The translations under genes were made by a program, and so were the position numbers. A stretch of DNA of 64,000 nucleotides, taken from Coniella vitis (lineage: Eukaryota; Ascomycota; Sordariomycetes; Diaporthales; Schizoparmaceae). The notes under the pieces are model-generated. The model saw only the letters and a program-made list of their open reading frames with translations, was not told the origin of the DNA and did no database searches. The DNA is taken from assembly GCA_011317545.1 (NCBI GenBank), contig WUJK01000002.1, positions 2,232,001 through 2,296,000 of the forward strand, read 5' to 3'. Each line of letters begins with the position of its first letter. Position 1 is the first letter of the stretch. Below are positions 36,971 to 49,002 of the stretch, one piece after another.

Positions 36971-37891
36971 AAACATACACTGGATGGATAGAGAATAAAG
37001 TTGGATGCTCAAGTGCTCCGTGTGTACACATTACACAGAGATAGTATGCCAACAAAGAATAAACCGAGCCGTGACAGGGTGAAGGCTTCCCCCCTTCCAT
37101 TTTTTTGGCTCTCTTTTCGCGGTGCACGCAGTCATCGATTTTTCAGATTTCATGCGCTGGTCAAAATATGTTTCTTGATATCCGTGTACTACTTAAAATA
37201 TCAAGCAAGTATTTGAACCACCACGAAAATGTACATCTAGTACCGCTGCTTGTTGCATATAAACACACTCGGAGAAAACGACACCCGCATTCTGAACTCA
37301 CAGACCAGACCAAAAAATCAGATGTGCAAGGCAGGACCAAAGTGGGGAGGGGGGTGCCCAAACCAAGCCGCTCACTCTCTGCCATACCCAAAAGACCAAG
37401 AAACGGACAGACGAGTACGAGCGCCGTCGTATCGGATGGGCATCGTCTCAAGAAACAAACGCGGGCATAGATCAAGACCCCACACACGCTTGGATTGCTT
37501 TGAGGCCATGCCCACCCAACACCTCGCACGTACTACCCAAAAAGAAGAAAAGAAACAGCCAAGTCCGGTATAAACATACAATACAGCCCACAATACAACA
37601 GCCGTAGCCTATCAGGAGGGAACAAACAAACAAAGGTCCTTTCTTCCAGAGAAGTGGCGCCACGTGGGTGGCTGGTTGTGTCCCCAAACACAAAAGAGAA
37701 AGGGTATGGAGTCGACTCAGCCAACTCAGTACCTTAAAGAAAGAGACAGGTAGGAGGAAGCCATCCCAGATGCGCCAAATCATGCCGGAAATCGACCAGG
37801 GATATCGCCCATTGGAATCGTAAACGCCCAGTAGAAGATACGGCAACGGCCTCGGAAGTCCGGTACCCAAACAGTAACATAAAAAGGAGGG

Positions 37892-37918
37892 AAAAAAAAA
37901 AAAAAAAAAAAAAAAAAA
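37892..37918. repeat. Poly(A) run, 27 bases
   Basis: Homopolymer about 250 bases beyond the veA stop codon. It reads as T on the veA sense strand. Confidence 0.9.
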
Positions 37919-38165
37919 CAGCCACGCCCAGGATATAAAAACGCAGCAGGTAAACGCCCCGGCGGGATATAGTAATGACAAAAAAGAACTTGGCCATTAT
38001 ACTCGTGTTTTTAATAATGTCGGTGAGAGACGGAGAAAGAAACCGCCGAGAAAGGCCTATGGCGAACTTGCCATGCAGCAAACGCAACAACGGGGGACTG
38101 GAAAAGACATCAACAGCGGACGTCGAAACCAGTTGCGGGCCTCCTTTTTCTGATCGCTGGATAAA

Positions 38166-39973
38166 TCATTGGACTGTATTGCCGGTATACAGAGCGGGGA
38201 AGTCGACCGAGATATGACTGTCAGACGCGCGGGCATAGACCGGGGTGCTCATTTTCCAGATGTGGTCAGCCTCTTGCGCTGGTGTGCGGTAAGTCGGCAT
38301 GTCAATCTTGTAGTTGGCATCGTAGGGCTGCTCCTCCTCGCGGCGTCCATTCTGCAGCCTATATGGCTCACTGGGCATACTCGGGAAGGCTTCCTCGGCT
38401 GAACGCTTCCTTGAGGCTGCAGCGGACAGTGGGGGCGCGCGTGTGTAGCCGTATGGTGCAGTCAGTGGTGGGAGAGACGTTGCGTGGTTCGGTACACCAT
38501 GGTAGATCGGCTGCTTGGGTTCGGGCGGCGAAATCTCTCGCTTTTGCAACGCAGGCTGTGGCAACAGACGTGGCATTTGCGTGCTGGCCTGCGGTGTATA
38601 TGACGGGCGGCGCACTTCTGCTGGACTGTTCGTGTTGTGGAGGGCGGCACGGATGGGAGGCAGTGTCTCTTTAGCCTTGTACAATTCCGTATCCACTTCC
38701 AGCTTGGGCGCCAGTATGGGAACTGGCGGCCGGTAGGCGTGGCCGTCCCTTGCATGGGGCGGAGGTGCAAGAGGCACATGGGGTCGGGAAGGCGGTCCCT
38801 CGCCAGCATACGACGCATATGGACGAGGTGCAGAGTATGGAGCACCATGAGCCGGGGGTGGAGGTGGAGGAGGAGGAGGAGGAGGGGGATGGTGATAGGA
38901 AGGTGAGGCTGGTATCGAGTGGGGGGCGAGCTGGCCATAGACGGATGGCGGTCCATATGGTGCTGCTGCTCTCGCGGGATCCGACAGGGAAAAGGAGGGT
39001 CGCTGCGGGCCATACTCCATGCCAGACTGTCGACGTTGCATGTCTGCGTTGTATGTTGCGCTGGTTTCGTGGCTCGACGATCGGTCGCGGATATGCGGGG
39101 GAGCTTCGACTCTGGGCTTGTGGGCGTACTGTTCGTCGCGTGAGACGACGTCCTTGTTGGTCTTGCCATTCTTCTCGCGACGCCTCATTCTCACGTCGCG
39201 GCGGATGCGCACTCGGCAGCCTTGCTCAGCAACCGTGCGGCTCAGCGCAGTGCTCTCCATGAGACCCGGGAACTTCTTGGCGCTGAAGACGTCAAACACA
39301 TCGGTTTGCACGGTCGTGCGGAAGATGTAATGCCGTCCGCTCGAGCCAACGTCGGGACCCGTGATTTCGTCGGAGCCGCTCATGGGCTCATCGGCATCGC
39401 GGTCACGCTCCTCCTTGACTTCCTCCATGAGAGCAAAGCTGAGGTAGTACCGGCCCTCGTGGCGGACACTCAAATCGGAGAAGATGAAGTAGCCAGCCTC
39501 TTCGGGACGGTCGAGCAGAATCATGCTGGAGCAGGGCATGCCGGTCAGGACAGGTGGCGAGCTCTGGGCGTTGCCGCGATTGCCGTGGCCGTCTGCGTCG
39601 TGGTGCAAGCTGGCAAAGAGGAAAAAGTCGGCGTTGTACATGAAGGTGCAATCGGTGGCCGTCTCCCGGATGGGTCCTTCAAACACGTTCATTTGCACGA
39701 CCGGCGGCGGGTCGACAGGCCGACGGTCGGCGGATGCTGTGATGGCTAGAATCAGCACGGCCGCAACTCATGCACACGCCTTCAACGCACGCTGCAAGTC
39801 GGGCTTCGCAGCTTACACTTGGGGCCAGAACCACAGGCGCGGGCGCGCTCCGGTTGCTGGAGGACTTTGAGCTCATAGTGAAGCACGCGGCCTTCACGGG
39901 TTGTGCGAGTGAGGGAGACGGTCTCGCCCACGCGAGTCGCTGGGGCAGGCGGGCCCAGCTTGTCACCAGCCAT
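38166..39973 (-). CDS. veA: Velvet-complex regulator VeA
   Basis: Global regulator linking light response, development and secondary metabolism. In studied fungi VeA enters the nucleus and binds VelB and the methyltransferase LaeA. Exons on the - strand are 39973-39817 and 39736-38166, giving 575 residues. The 80-base intron joins T|CA in frame and rebuilds the core SSADRRPVDPPPVV, which is diagnostic of velvet proteins. The velvet domain spans about 20-232 and includes YELKVLQQPERARACG, NADFFLFASL, PPVLTGMPCSSMILLDRPEE and YFIFSDLSVRHEGRYYLSFA. A basic segment RVRIRRDVRMRRREK (227-241) follows and may serve nuclear import. The C-terminal half is disordered, with a 12-13 residue poly-Pro run (about 335-355) and a VeA-type tail (YKIDMPTYRTPAQEADHIW). 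VeA is preferred over VelB, VelC and VosA because the N-terminal part and tail both fit. Confidence 0.96.
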
Positions 39974-40783
39974 TGTGCTTGGGCAGCGAAGACAGCCAGT
40001 CCCGGAGATGGCAGACGCCAGAAGAGTATTGTGTTGCTCGAGTCCCTGGAGACCAAAAGAGGGCGGCAGAAAAGCTAACAGGCTCGCACGTCAGCGTCGA
40101 GGTCGCACGGCGGTGTTTGGTCAGAAGACTGCTACCGCATCAACGATGGCAAGTGGGATGAACGGCGAAACGCTGCAGGCGTCCCAAGCCAGCCAGAGAA
40201 GAGGTAAAGTACAGTTGAGGGGTGGGTTGACGGGAGGCGAGAGAGCGAGAGAAGCGACAGAAGGACAGAAACAATGAAGGCCCTGGAGGTCTCTGAGGGC
40301 CCAGACGAGATGGCAGGAGTGGAGCAGGCTTGGCTTACGCGGGAGCAGGGTAGCGGGACGAGCAGAATCGATCCCCGTCGGGCAGAGAAGCGAAATGAGG
40401 CCGCTGTGGGAATGGAAGCGGGCGCACTGCAGGGCCAACGGACAGCTGTGGTAGTCCCAAGGTGAGCAAGAGGGCAGACGATGGGGAAAAGAAAGTCGCC
40501 GACACGCGATGGGCGAAGCAGCGACACGCCAGGCAGCAAACGGCCAGGCGAGATGGGGTGGAAAGAGAGGAGAAAGAAAGGATGGGTGCGGTTTGGGGGA
40601 AGGGGGAACGGGCGGGCATCAAGGGCGCACAGCGGCGATGATATGGGGGCTCACTAGCTCAGGCTCTGGCAGCGGCACCCGTGCTGGCTACTAGTACGAT
40701 GGTGGCAGTTTACAGTGGCCTGGGTGGCAGTGGCAGTGGAGGAGGAGGCGCCCTTTCGGGGCTAGCAGTGGGTTCTTGGGCCC

Positions 40784-40810
40784 GGGTGCTGGGGTGCTGG
40801 GGTGCTGGGG
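40784..40810 (+). promoter_or_regulatory. Possible G-quadruplex upstream of veA
   Basis: Four G runs (GGG at 40784-40786, then GGGG at 40791, 40799 and 40807) are separated by TGC or TGCT. This fits the usual G3+N1-7 pattern. It lies about 810 bases upstream of the veA start codon, with the G runs on the strand opposite to the veA coding strand. Formation in the cell is inference. Confidence 0.6.
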
Positions 40811-43332
40811 TGCTAGACCCAGGGCAGCGGACCGGGGTATCTCGAGAGATCTGGTGCACGCGAATGACTGCTCATTGGGTTCCGCTAGTCGGGGTGACCA
40901 GGGCCAGGGACCAGAGCTGCCCAGTCTGCCGGGGCACCACTCAACAGCCCTCGTCAGTCCGATCCACCAACGACAAGTACCCAGGTACCGAGGGTATCTT
41001 CCAGGCTGGGGCACCCCAAACAGGTGCAGATAGATGGCTGCATGGCGCCATGGCATGTCGACTCGAGGTTAAGAGACGGTTTTCTGCTCGTTCAATGACT
41101 TGCGTGGCCCTCCAAAGCCAGGTTGGCACTGGGCCACGGTAGCCATACATGGCAGATTGCGTTCTGTCTTCATCTGCTCAAGGAGGCTTAGGCTCCACCC
41201 AGACCTGCCGCATACAGTCTAGCGTGCCGTGAAAATGAGGCCATATCGGCACAAGCCCTCCTCCAGAGAACAGCAGCCGTCGACCAGCAGGCAACGCTAT
41301 CTGGTCCTTTCTTTCCAGGAACGGCCACTTCGAGGATGGTGATGGTGAGAATGACACCAAGACTCGAGCATATGTGACAGTTTCGCCCGTCTCGTGCGAT
41401 GCGATGCTGGGGGGGTGGGAATCAGCCCATGTCTTGATTGTGTGGCTCCCGTGTGGCTGGAACGAGGAAGGCCAAGAGAGCCCATCACGGGGAAATACCT
41501 GGTTAAGGTGCAGACAGTACTATGCACACAGCACATCTCGTCCAGTCTCTTCAAAGTTACATGGCATGGCATCGCATGGCATCTCAAGCTGGCGCAGGTG
41601 CGTTTCCGACGGCCTGTTGCAGCTTAGTTCATGTGTTCAAGGCGCCGTCTGTACCAACTGCTACTCTGCATCTTTGGTCTGGAATGCTGGAATGCTGGCC
41701 CAAGTACTATGTACAGCCCATGATTGCGACCTCCAGCAGACGCCAAACTCCCCCAAACGATGCTGAAGCGCGAACCCGGTCCTCTGCTCTTTGTTGCGAC
41801 CTTTTCCCCCCTCATTTTGTTCTTTTATTTTTCTTCTTCTTTCGGACGGTCTTGTTTTCTCCCTTTTGGATGCTTGTTCTCGTCAGCTCGCGCGGCAGTA
41901 CTTGCGCAGCAGATGCCGACATGCTTTTTTTGCTGTTGCTTTTTCCCTCTTGATTTTTCCTTTTCCAGCCTGGGTTGTGCTACGGCTAATCTGGGTCGCA
42001 CTCGCTAGACCTGTCACAGTCTAGATCCGTTACGTAGCTTTCACGCCTTCTCCGTGTGGATCTTGGGACAAGACTCAGCCGGGGGCTGTGTACACAGTAC
42101 ATAGTACAGCCTGCCTTGCCGTTTGCAGAAGAGACGAAGGATATATCGAGCAGTCTGATGCTGAACGGGCGCTCTCTTATCATCAAAGAAGGTTAAACAC
42201 TCTAATGTGTCGTCACAGTAAGTTCTTGGCTATCAAGACCCACCGTGCCGAGCTCTCTCACACACGGCCGCAGGTTGGGTGTGTGGGTGGTGAGCATGTC
42301 CCACGTCCAAGAGTGCATACGCACACTGTGTGAATAAGCCCATGAACCCTGCAACTTGCAGCATGTACTCATGTACATTTCTCATGATACACCGCGGACC
42401 ATATAGGATCGGTTCTTTCAATTATCGTACCATATTCTGTACGCCCCCAAGCGAAATATTCTGATGGCATCAAGATTTGCTTCTGCGGTACACCGGAGCG
42501 CCCCCACCTCTTTGGGCCAGCGCATGGTATCTGTCTTTTTTTGTGTGTATGTTTTTTTTTTTTTTTTTCAATCTTTCCGTCAATCATTCCCCTTCCCGTC
42601 TCCAGCAGCTCAGACTGATTTGGACAGTTCATCATCAGAATCAACATCTTTTGTCGCCATGGCTTGTGGGCTGGCTCTAGGATAACGCAGGACAGAAGCG
42701 CTGGACTGCTTCAACTCGACAATACATAGTACTTACTCCAAGCCTGGGAAAACGTCGGCTTCACCTGAGCAAGGAGCAAACAGGATATGCTGCAATGTAC
42801 ATCATGCTCTGATGTACAGGGTCATAGTACTGTGTACTTAGGTAGAACAGAGTACGCCATAGTGGAGAGAGTGGGCGCTTGTATAAAATATGGGGCGCGC
42901 CCCCCCCCCCGGGTACAACCGTCCACCGCCCAGAAACAGAATCGTGTCAGAAGCCCATCATCATCATCATCACCACATATCATCTATCTCTTGGGGAGTC
43001 GTGTTGCTGTGTGATTCTTCCTTGACTGTCCCAAAGCAAACGAGGCCGGTCCTCGCTGCTCATGTCTTGATTTTTGCATGCGGCTCCAATCTGAACATGG
43101 CATACAGAGTAGCATCAGCAGGCATGTGACGATGGTAGTATCGCGTCGTTTCGGGGACCAGGCCCTGTCTGCTTCCAGGTGGGGGTTGCCCAGGTGCCGC
43201 TCGGGATAAGGCAAAAAAAAAAAAAAAAAAAAAGAGAGAGAGAGTCCGTTGATTCTGCTGGGTGGATATGTGGAGCGTCTCAAGGTGGAATGAGTGGGAT
43301 GGGCTGTCGGCACTATTATGTACTCGTAGCGT

Positions 43333-43334
<2 letters not shown>

Positions 43335-43362
<28 letters not shown>
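43335..43362. repeat. (TA)n microsatellite
   Basis: About 14 copies of AT, followed by imperfect ATAC/ATAT repeats to about 43375. Confidence 0.9.
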
Positions 43363-43369
<7 letters not shown>

Positions 43370-43890
43370 TATATGTAAATATATGTAAATGCATCTTTTC
43401 ATTACCGTGGCAGAAGCTAAAGCTGCCGATAATATGCTGTTTGTACGCAGAGTCGGTCGTTTGACGGGCTATGTTGCTATGTACTGCAACGACCCACTGT
43501 TCCTACCCTCAGAATAGGGAGTACTATGTACTAGCTGTGTACTGTGTACCCACCACGGCGGCGGCTGGCAGCTAGACTACAAGTACACGGTACTCTCAGA
43601 CTCGCAGGTACTATATATGATATACTATGTACTATGTACTTTGTACCCTTATATACTAAGTGGTCGTATCATCACGCGAAGCCTTGGAACAGAGAACATG
43701 ACTTTTGGTCAAATCTCTTTCAGCCTGCCCAAACCTTCCAAAATACACCCACAAGAAATATAGAGGATACGTTGGCTACCACGCCATGCCACAGCGTTCC
43801 ATCCAGAGGCACAAGCACTGCCCCCGTCATTGGCGCCCTCGTCCCAAAGCAAAGCTTCTGTGCTGGGTTGGGCTCGGTTCGGTTCGCCAT

Positions 43891-43926
43891 CTGCTTCTGC
43901 TTCTGCTTCTGCTTCTGCTTCTGCTT
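43891..43926. repeat. (CTGCTT)6 hexanucleotide repeat
   Basis: Six perfect copies in intergenic DNA upstream of veA. Confidence 0.93.
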
Positions 43927-45718
43927 CCTTCTCCTCGCTGTCAGCGCCCGCCGGCCCCCAAATAAAACCAGAAACTCGGGCCAGTTGTGGGTTTCCAGAT
44001 GCTTTGGCTGACGCGGGCCGGGGCTGCTACACACCTTGGTTCAGCTCTCAGCCAACTCGAAGCGAGGCCCACCTTGTTGCCTTTTTTATTTTCCTTTCTT
44101 TTCTCGTAACCTGCTTGCTCCTCGCCTGTCACATGTGCGTGTTTTCTCATCAACTGGATCGCCATCGCTAACCGTGAGCATCACGACATGCAGACAAGGC
44201 CCTGCAGATGACAACATCCCCACGGCCACACATACAAAAAGAATTTATTATTTCCGCACAGCCCAGACGACCGATGTGCACATAGACAGTACGTGCGTAG
44301 AAAAAGAGTACATGTCGATCCTGTCTGTTTTGGGATGCGCCCGTGTGACGGGCCTCTTTTTTGGAGCCATCCCAGATGCACCGCCCCCAGGTGCAGAACA
44401 GGGCAAAGAGAGCCTTTTTTTTTTTTCTTCTTTTCACTGCGCCTGTCTCAGATACACCTCCAGTGATTGGTCAAGGAGATTTCGCACCCCCGTGTGGGAT
44501 GTGATGGGAGGGATTTTTACAGACGGGTAGAATCTGGTCGCATTGGGCGGCCCCGCGAGGTAACACGGCAGCAATCGCGGCCACACCGGTGTACAACATC
44601 CAGAGACTGGAGCACCATGTGCGTGCGACCTGAGCCAGAGGAAGAAAGAAAGAAGACGGGGAACTGAGAGAAAGGGACAAAAAGAGCCCCCCCCCCCCAA
44701 ATGGAGGAGTGAGAACCATTCTTCTCTCCGTCCCAAGACCTGAACCCCATCAAAGACAATGTGACCGTCGTTGTGGCATGCCAGGCCTGTTTCATGGCAA
44801 AAGTGTGGTGCCATTTTTCTATCGTCTCCGTATCAATTTGTTTTGTGAAACTGTTTTCTTCTTTTTGAACACGCCAAGCAGTTTGTTGCACCGTGTAGTG
44901 AGCACCCCCAGGCTGAACAATGACTGATCGATTTAAAGCAATATTGGGCACACTCACAGAATACATCGCTCTGGTAGCGTACGTTTGGCTGCTAACAGGG
45001 CGAGGAGAATACAAATATCAAGTGATTTACCTACCGACATGCGACTCTCTGCGGAAGAGCAAAACTCCAGAAGTCAAGGTCCCGAAAGCTGTTTCTTATC
45101 GTTTTGAAAAAAGGTGAAACAGGAAATCTCGAGAATAGATTATCTACGTGTCCTGAAAAATGATCAGCCGCTACCAGGATATGAATACTATGTACCCTGG
45201 CACAAGGCTGTTCGCAGATGATCGCAGGTCAAGACTGTGTGGCTTGCCTTTCTGGCCCGCCACCCACATCGTCTCGTCTCAATCACACCAGCTTACACGA
45301 GATCAAGATCCCCCCGTTGATATGTTGGATGCAGAAAAAGGAGCAGCTCGCACACCCCCATCTCATGGGTTCCCCACATGGGTTCGTCCTTTTTATGTCC
45401 AGCTTTGCCTTCACCCTTTGGACACAAGTACGGGACAGTCGCACCACTTTACTTGCAGCTTGACCGGCGTGCATGTCGTTTTTTTTTTTCTTTCTTTTTC
45501 CTTCACTTTTTGATTCCTTGTTCTCATTTTTTCTTCACCCTCGACGGTACTTCCTTCTCCTACCCTTCCTGTTCTGGGCGGGGCGTTGCTTTGGATCCTC
45601 CTGGTGGTCCTTTTCCGGTTCATGCGCCAGACACACACCCCTTGTTAACCAAGGGTTTCCCCTGGGCCATTTAGTTATATAAAAGTCATTCATCTACACA
45701 TAAAAATAACCCGACCAC

Positions 45719-45724
<6 letters not shown>

Positions 45725-45760
<36 letters not shown>
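45725..45760. repeat. (TG)18 microsatellite
   Basis: 36 bases of alternating TG, intergenic. Confidence 0.95.
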
Positions 45761-45763
<3 letters not shown>

Positions 45764-46244
45764 GAGTGTGTGCCAGTTTGTGGCGGCTCGAGGGCGGTGC
45801 CTCTTTTTCTTGAAAATCATGAAAAGCGGTGTGGGTTCTCTGTCTCTTGCGTATATTTCAACATAACCAACCACCTGTGTTCCATGTAATAAAGACCAAG
45901 CTGGCATCTATCTAGAGTTGGAAGGAAATCCCATACTAGTCAGCAGAAACATTGAGTGATGATGTGCCAACACAGCAGCAGCAGCAGCCCGATTTCCCCT
46001 TTTCCCTTTCCTCGGCAGACTTGTGTGGTGGGAATGCAATAAATACTACGGTATGTATCAGGGAAAGTCTTTTTTTCTTCTTTCTTTCCTTTCTCTTCAT
46101 CGTCAGCCGGGTCTTCCGTGGCGTATGACCTATTTGGATGTGAGATGGACGGCATCTACAGCATGAAAGGAGCTTAGATTTCTTTTATTAAAAAACAAAA
46201 GCATCGAAGTTGAGAATGGACATCTATGGACTGGATCATGTTAT

Positions 46245-46503
46245 CTACTTGAGGAACTGGGTCTGAGTCATTACGCTCTTTCCCTGTCCCCTTCTTCTCC
46301 TTTCCTTGGGCCTAAATATATGTTAGCTTGGTTTTTCACGTCAACCTCGGAGGTAGGAGAAGCGGAAAAGAAAAGAACCAGCCTCGTGAGATCGTGGTGA
46401 ACAGCCATCCGAACCCTCACCGGTTGAAATCGGTGATGCATTGCCCAACTTCAAAGGCCATGGCGAGCGACCCACCATTTGCATAGGCAGAAATCTTGAA
46501 GAG
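46245..46503 (-). other. Candidate 3' exons of a small unidentified gene
   Basis: Two blocks on the - strand, 46503-46421 and 46311-46245, flank a textbook intron: donor GTGAGG, branch GCTAAC and acceptor TTTAG. Joined, they keep one frame to a stop and give about 49 residues, beginning LFKISAYANGGSLAMAFEV and ending in a basic, Gln-rich tail. The first block is preceded by a GTAG that could be an acceptor. The nearest upstream ATGs (about 46590) do not join in the same phase, so the 5' end is not found. An internal ATG would give about 35 residues. No family recognised; this may be a real small gene, a non-coding transcript or chance. Confidence 0.3.
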
Positions 46504-46745
46504 CTACGCAAGCGGAAAACGGAAGAAAAGAATACGGTTGCTCTAAGATATTAATGGATCTAGGGAAAGCGGCATATTACCCATCTTCATGGTTCCTACG
46601 GAGGAGCAGTGGGCAGTGGTGAATGATGGTGGTGATTATCTCGTGGCGATGTTGGTCGCTGTTCACACATCATGTTTGGTAGTCTCTGTCGAGACAAATC
46701 AATGGGAGAAGACCTTGACGATTTTCGCGCTTTGGGGGGGGGGGC

Positions 46746-46748
<3 letters not shown>

Positions 46749-46806
<58 letters not shown>
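46749..46806. repeat. (CT)n microsatellite
   Basis: About 29 copies of CT, followed by two interrupted copies. It lies about 120 bases from the left edge of the AT-rich RIP block. Confidence 0.95.
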
Positions 46807-46809
<3 letters not shown>

Positions 46810-49002
46810 ACTCTCTCCCACTCTCTGGAAAATTGCGATTCCTATCTCCCCGGACCGCTGGTACGATTTACTGGATAGAGAGGGAACAGATTATATTGGA
46901 AGATTGAAGCACAACCAAAATATCCTAATCTATATACTATAGCTTAGTATCTATAAAGTCCGGTTAAGGCGTTAGTATATATAACTAAAACGGCCCGTAA
47001 AACCTATAGCAGCCCTAACTAATTGTTAATAGCGCTACCTATATTAGCTATAAATTGCAATATTTATATATACTTAACTATTAGTATTTACGCCTATAAG
47101 CTTTTTAAATCGCCTATATCTACCGTAAATAAATCGCCCGTATCTACTATAAATATTCTTTACTAGTATAATCTACTCTTTAATCTACTATAATTACTAA
47201 GTTTATTCCTAAGCCTTTATAAATCTTTATAAATCCCTTACCTATTATAGCTTTATAAAGTTTATAGTATTAGTTTTATAAAGTTTATAATACCTTTATT
47301 CGATTCTACCCCTAATACCTCCTCGATAACGCTATATAAGGCCGGTTCGGTCCTCTAAATCCTCCTTTTAAAATATATACCGTTATTAGCATCCTACTTC
47401 TAACTTTCCTTTACGGAGAAACGGCGTACCTTATTTAACCTATAAATCTTATAAAGATATATAACTCCGACGGTAACCTATAGCTCCTATATAACCGCCG
47501 GAATTTTTAATATTACCTAATTTATAATTATAAAATAAACCCTCTATATAGCTATAGAATAAACCGCTTATATAACGAGAATTACGGTCCCGCCGGAGCG
47601 GTTTATAAAATTTATAGCCTTTATAAGTCGGTAACCCTAAGGGCTAGATTCTAATAATATTAGTAGAAACGGAACCTATCTATAATCTAGGACCTATAGA
47701 TATTATATATAATTATTATAATACTTTATATTAGAAAGACGAATAGCTAACTATAAGTATTATATATTAATCGAATATTCCGTAAATTCTACTAATATAT
47801 TTATAGCGATTATTATTACGGGATCCTAAGTTTAATAAATATTATAACTAAGGCGATATTATTCTTCCTCTCTTTATATTAATTCCGAGGTTCTTATTAT
47901 AACTGCTCCGTAGTAATACTTTAGAGTCTATAAACTTTCGGAAATATATACGAGAATATAATAATATTCTCGCCTTTATATCGATATCTAGGAAAGAAGT
48001 ATAATATAATCTATATACTAGCTATATTAATTATTAGATTTAAGGTACTCTTTATTACTATTATAGCCTATTATAACTATAAGGGATCTCTACTCCGTAG
48101 TTTATATAGCTTTACTTTTTCGATCCGCTAATTATTACGGAACTATATAATATATAGAATAAAAACTTAAGGTTATAATACTTTAGGATATTACGGAATA
48201 TCTATAATATAATAATCGGTTTATTTCGATATATCTTACCGCTTATAAGAGATTATTATAAAGCCGCTATACTTACTAACGGATCTTACTTAACCTATAA
48301 ATATAATTAATTATCGAAAAAGGTACTAATCGCCGCCGATTTAACCTATTTATTATAAATAAGATTATTATTATTATTCCTATAAAGCGTAAAGAGGCTT
48401 CTTTTCGTAATATTATTCTAGCCGAAAGATCCGCTATAGGAGTTCTTAACCCTTACTTTACTACTATCTCCTTAACTTATCCGGTATATCTACCCCTTAT
48501 ATATCCTCTACTATTCCCTTATAATAATACGGGTTTTTATTAGGCTTTATAGTTATATAATTTATAGGATTAGGGTAGAAAACGGGATAGAATCGGCTAG
48601 CGAGATTACTACTATTATATTCTATATCCTAGGGTATAATAGCCTTATATCCTATTTCGGTTTTAAAGGCTTTTTTAATAGTTTTTAATCGATCTTTAGG
48701 CTTATAGTAATTAGTAGAAGCTATAATAATTTAAGCTTAATTAATATAAGATTCGGGTAAACCTATATAATAAGCTAATAGATTAGCTATAAAATAATAA
48801 TAGAGATATTATTAATATTAGTAAGTATATCGTTCTTCCTATAACTTATATAAGCGGTATTCGGTTTATTTAGTAATATTATTAAGATTTAATTATAATT
48901 ATATATATACTTAGCCCTTTAGTTTTCTTTATTATAATAATTATAAATCCTAATTAGCTAGAGATTACTTATAAGCTAAGCGCTGGAGAAAATATTATAA
49001 AC

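Larger units (their letters stand above)
34434..38165. other. Intergenic, promoter side of the 778-residue gene and 3' flank of veA
   Basis: 3.7 kb without a supported gene. It contains a 5-copy GGTACAGCA repeat, a 20-base inverted repeat (36327-36346), TCAG and GTGTC tandem repeats, a 27-A run, and two TACTATGTA words (35818, 35915). An open - frame of 239 codons at 35070-35789 has no motif and was not accepted as a gene. Confidence 0.55.
39974..46244. other. 6.3-kb intergenic region upstream of veA
   Basis: No gene could be supported. As the upstream side of veA it probably holds a long promoter and 5' leader. Contents are a G-rich 4-run repeat (40784-40810), seven TACTATGTA/TACATAGTA words (41705, 42098, 42723, 43522, 43623, 43630, 45186), A and T homopolymers (42550, 43214), (TA)n at 43335-43362, (CTGCTT)6 and (TG)n at 45725-45760. 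Open frames are short, overlap each other and have no motifs. Confidence 0.55.

Noticed and set aside
46589..46942. 117-codon + frame running into the RIP block
   Set aside because: Half of it is a Leu-Ser repeat from the CT microsatellite, and the rest has no motif.
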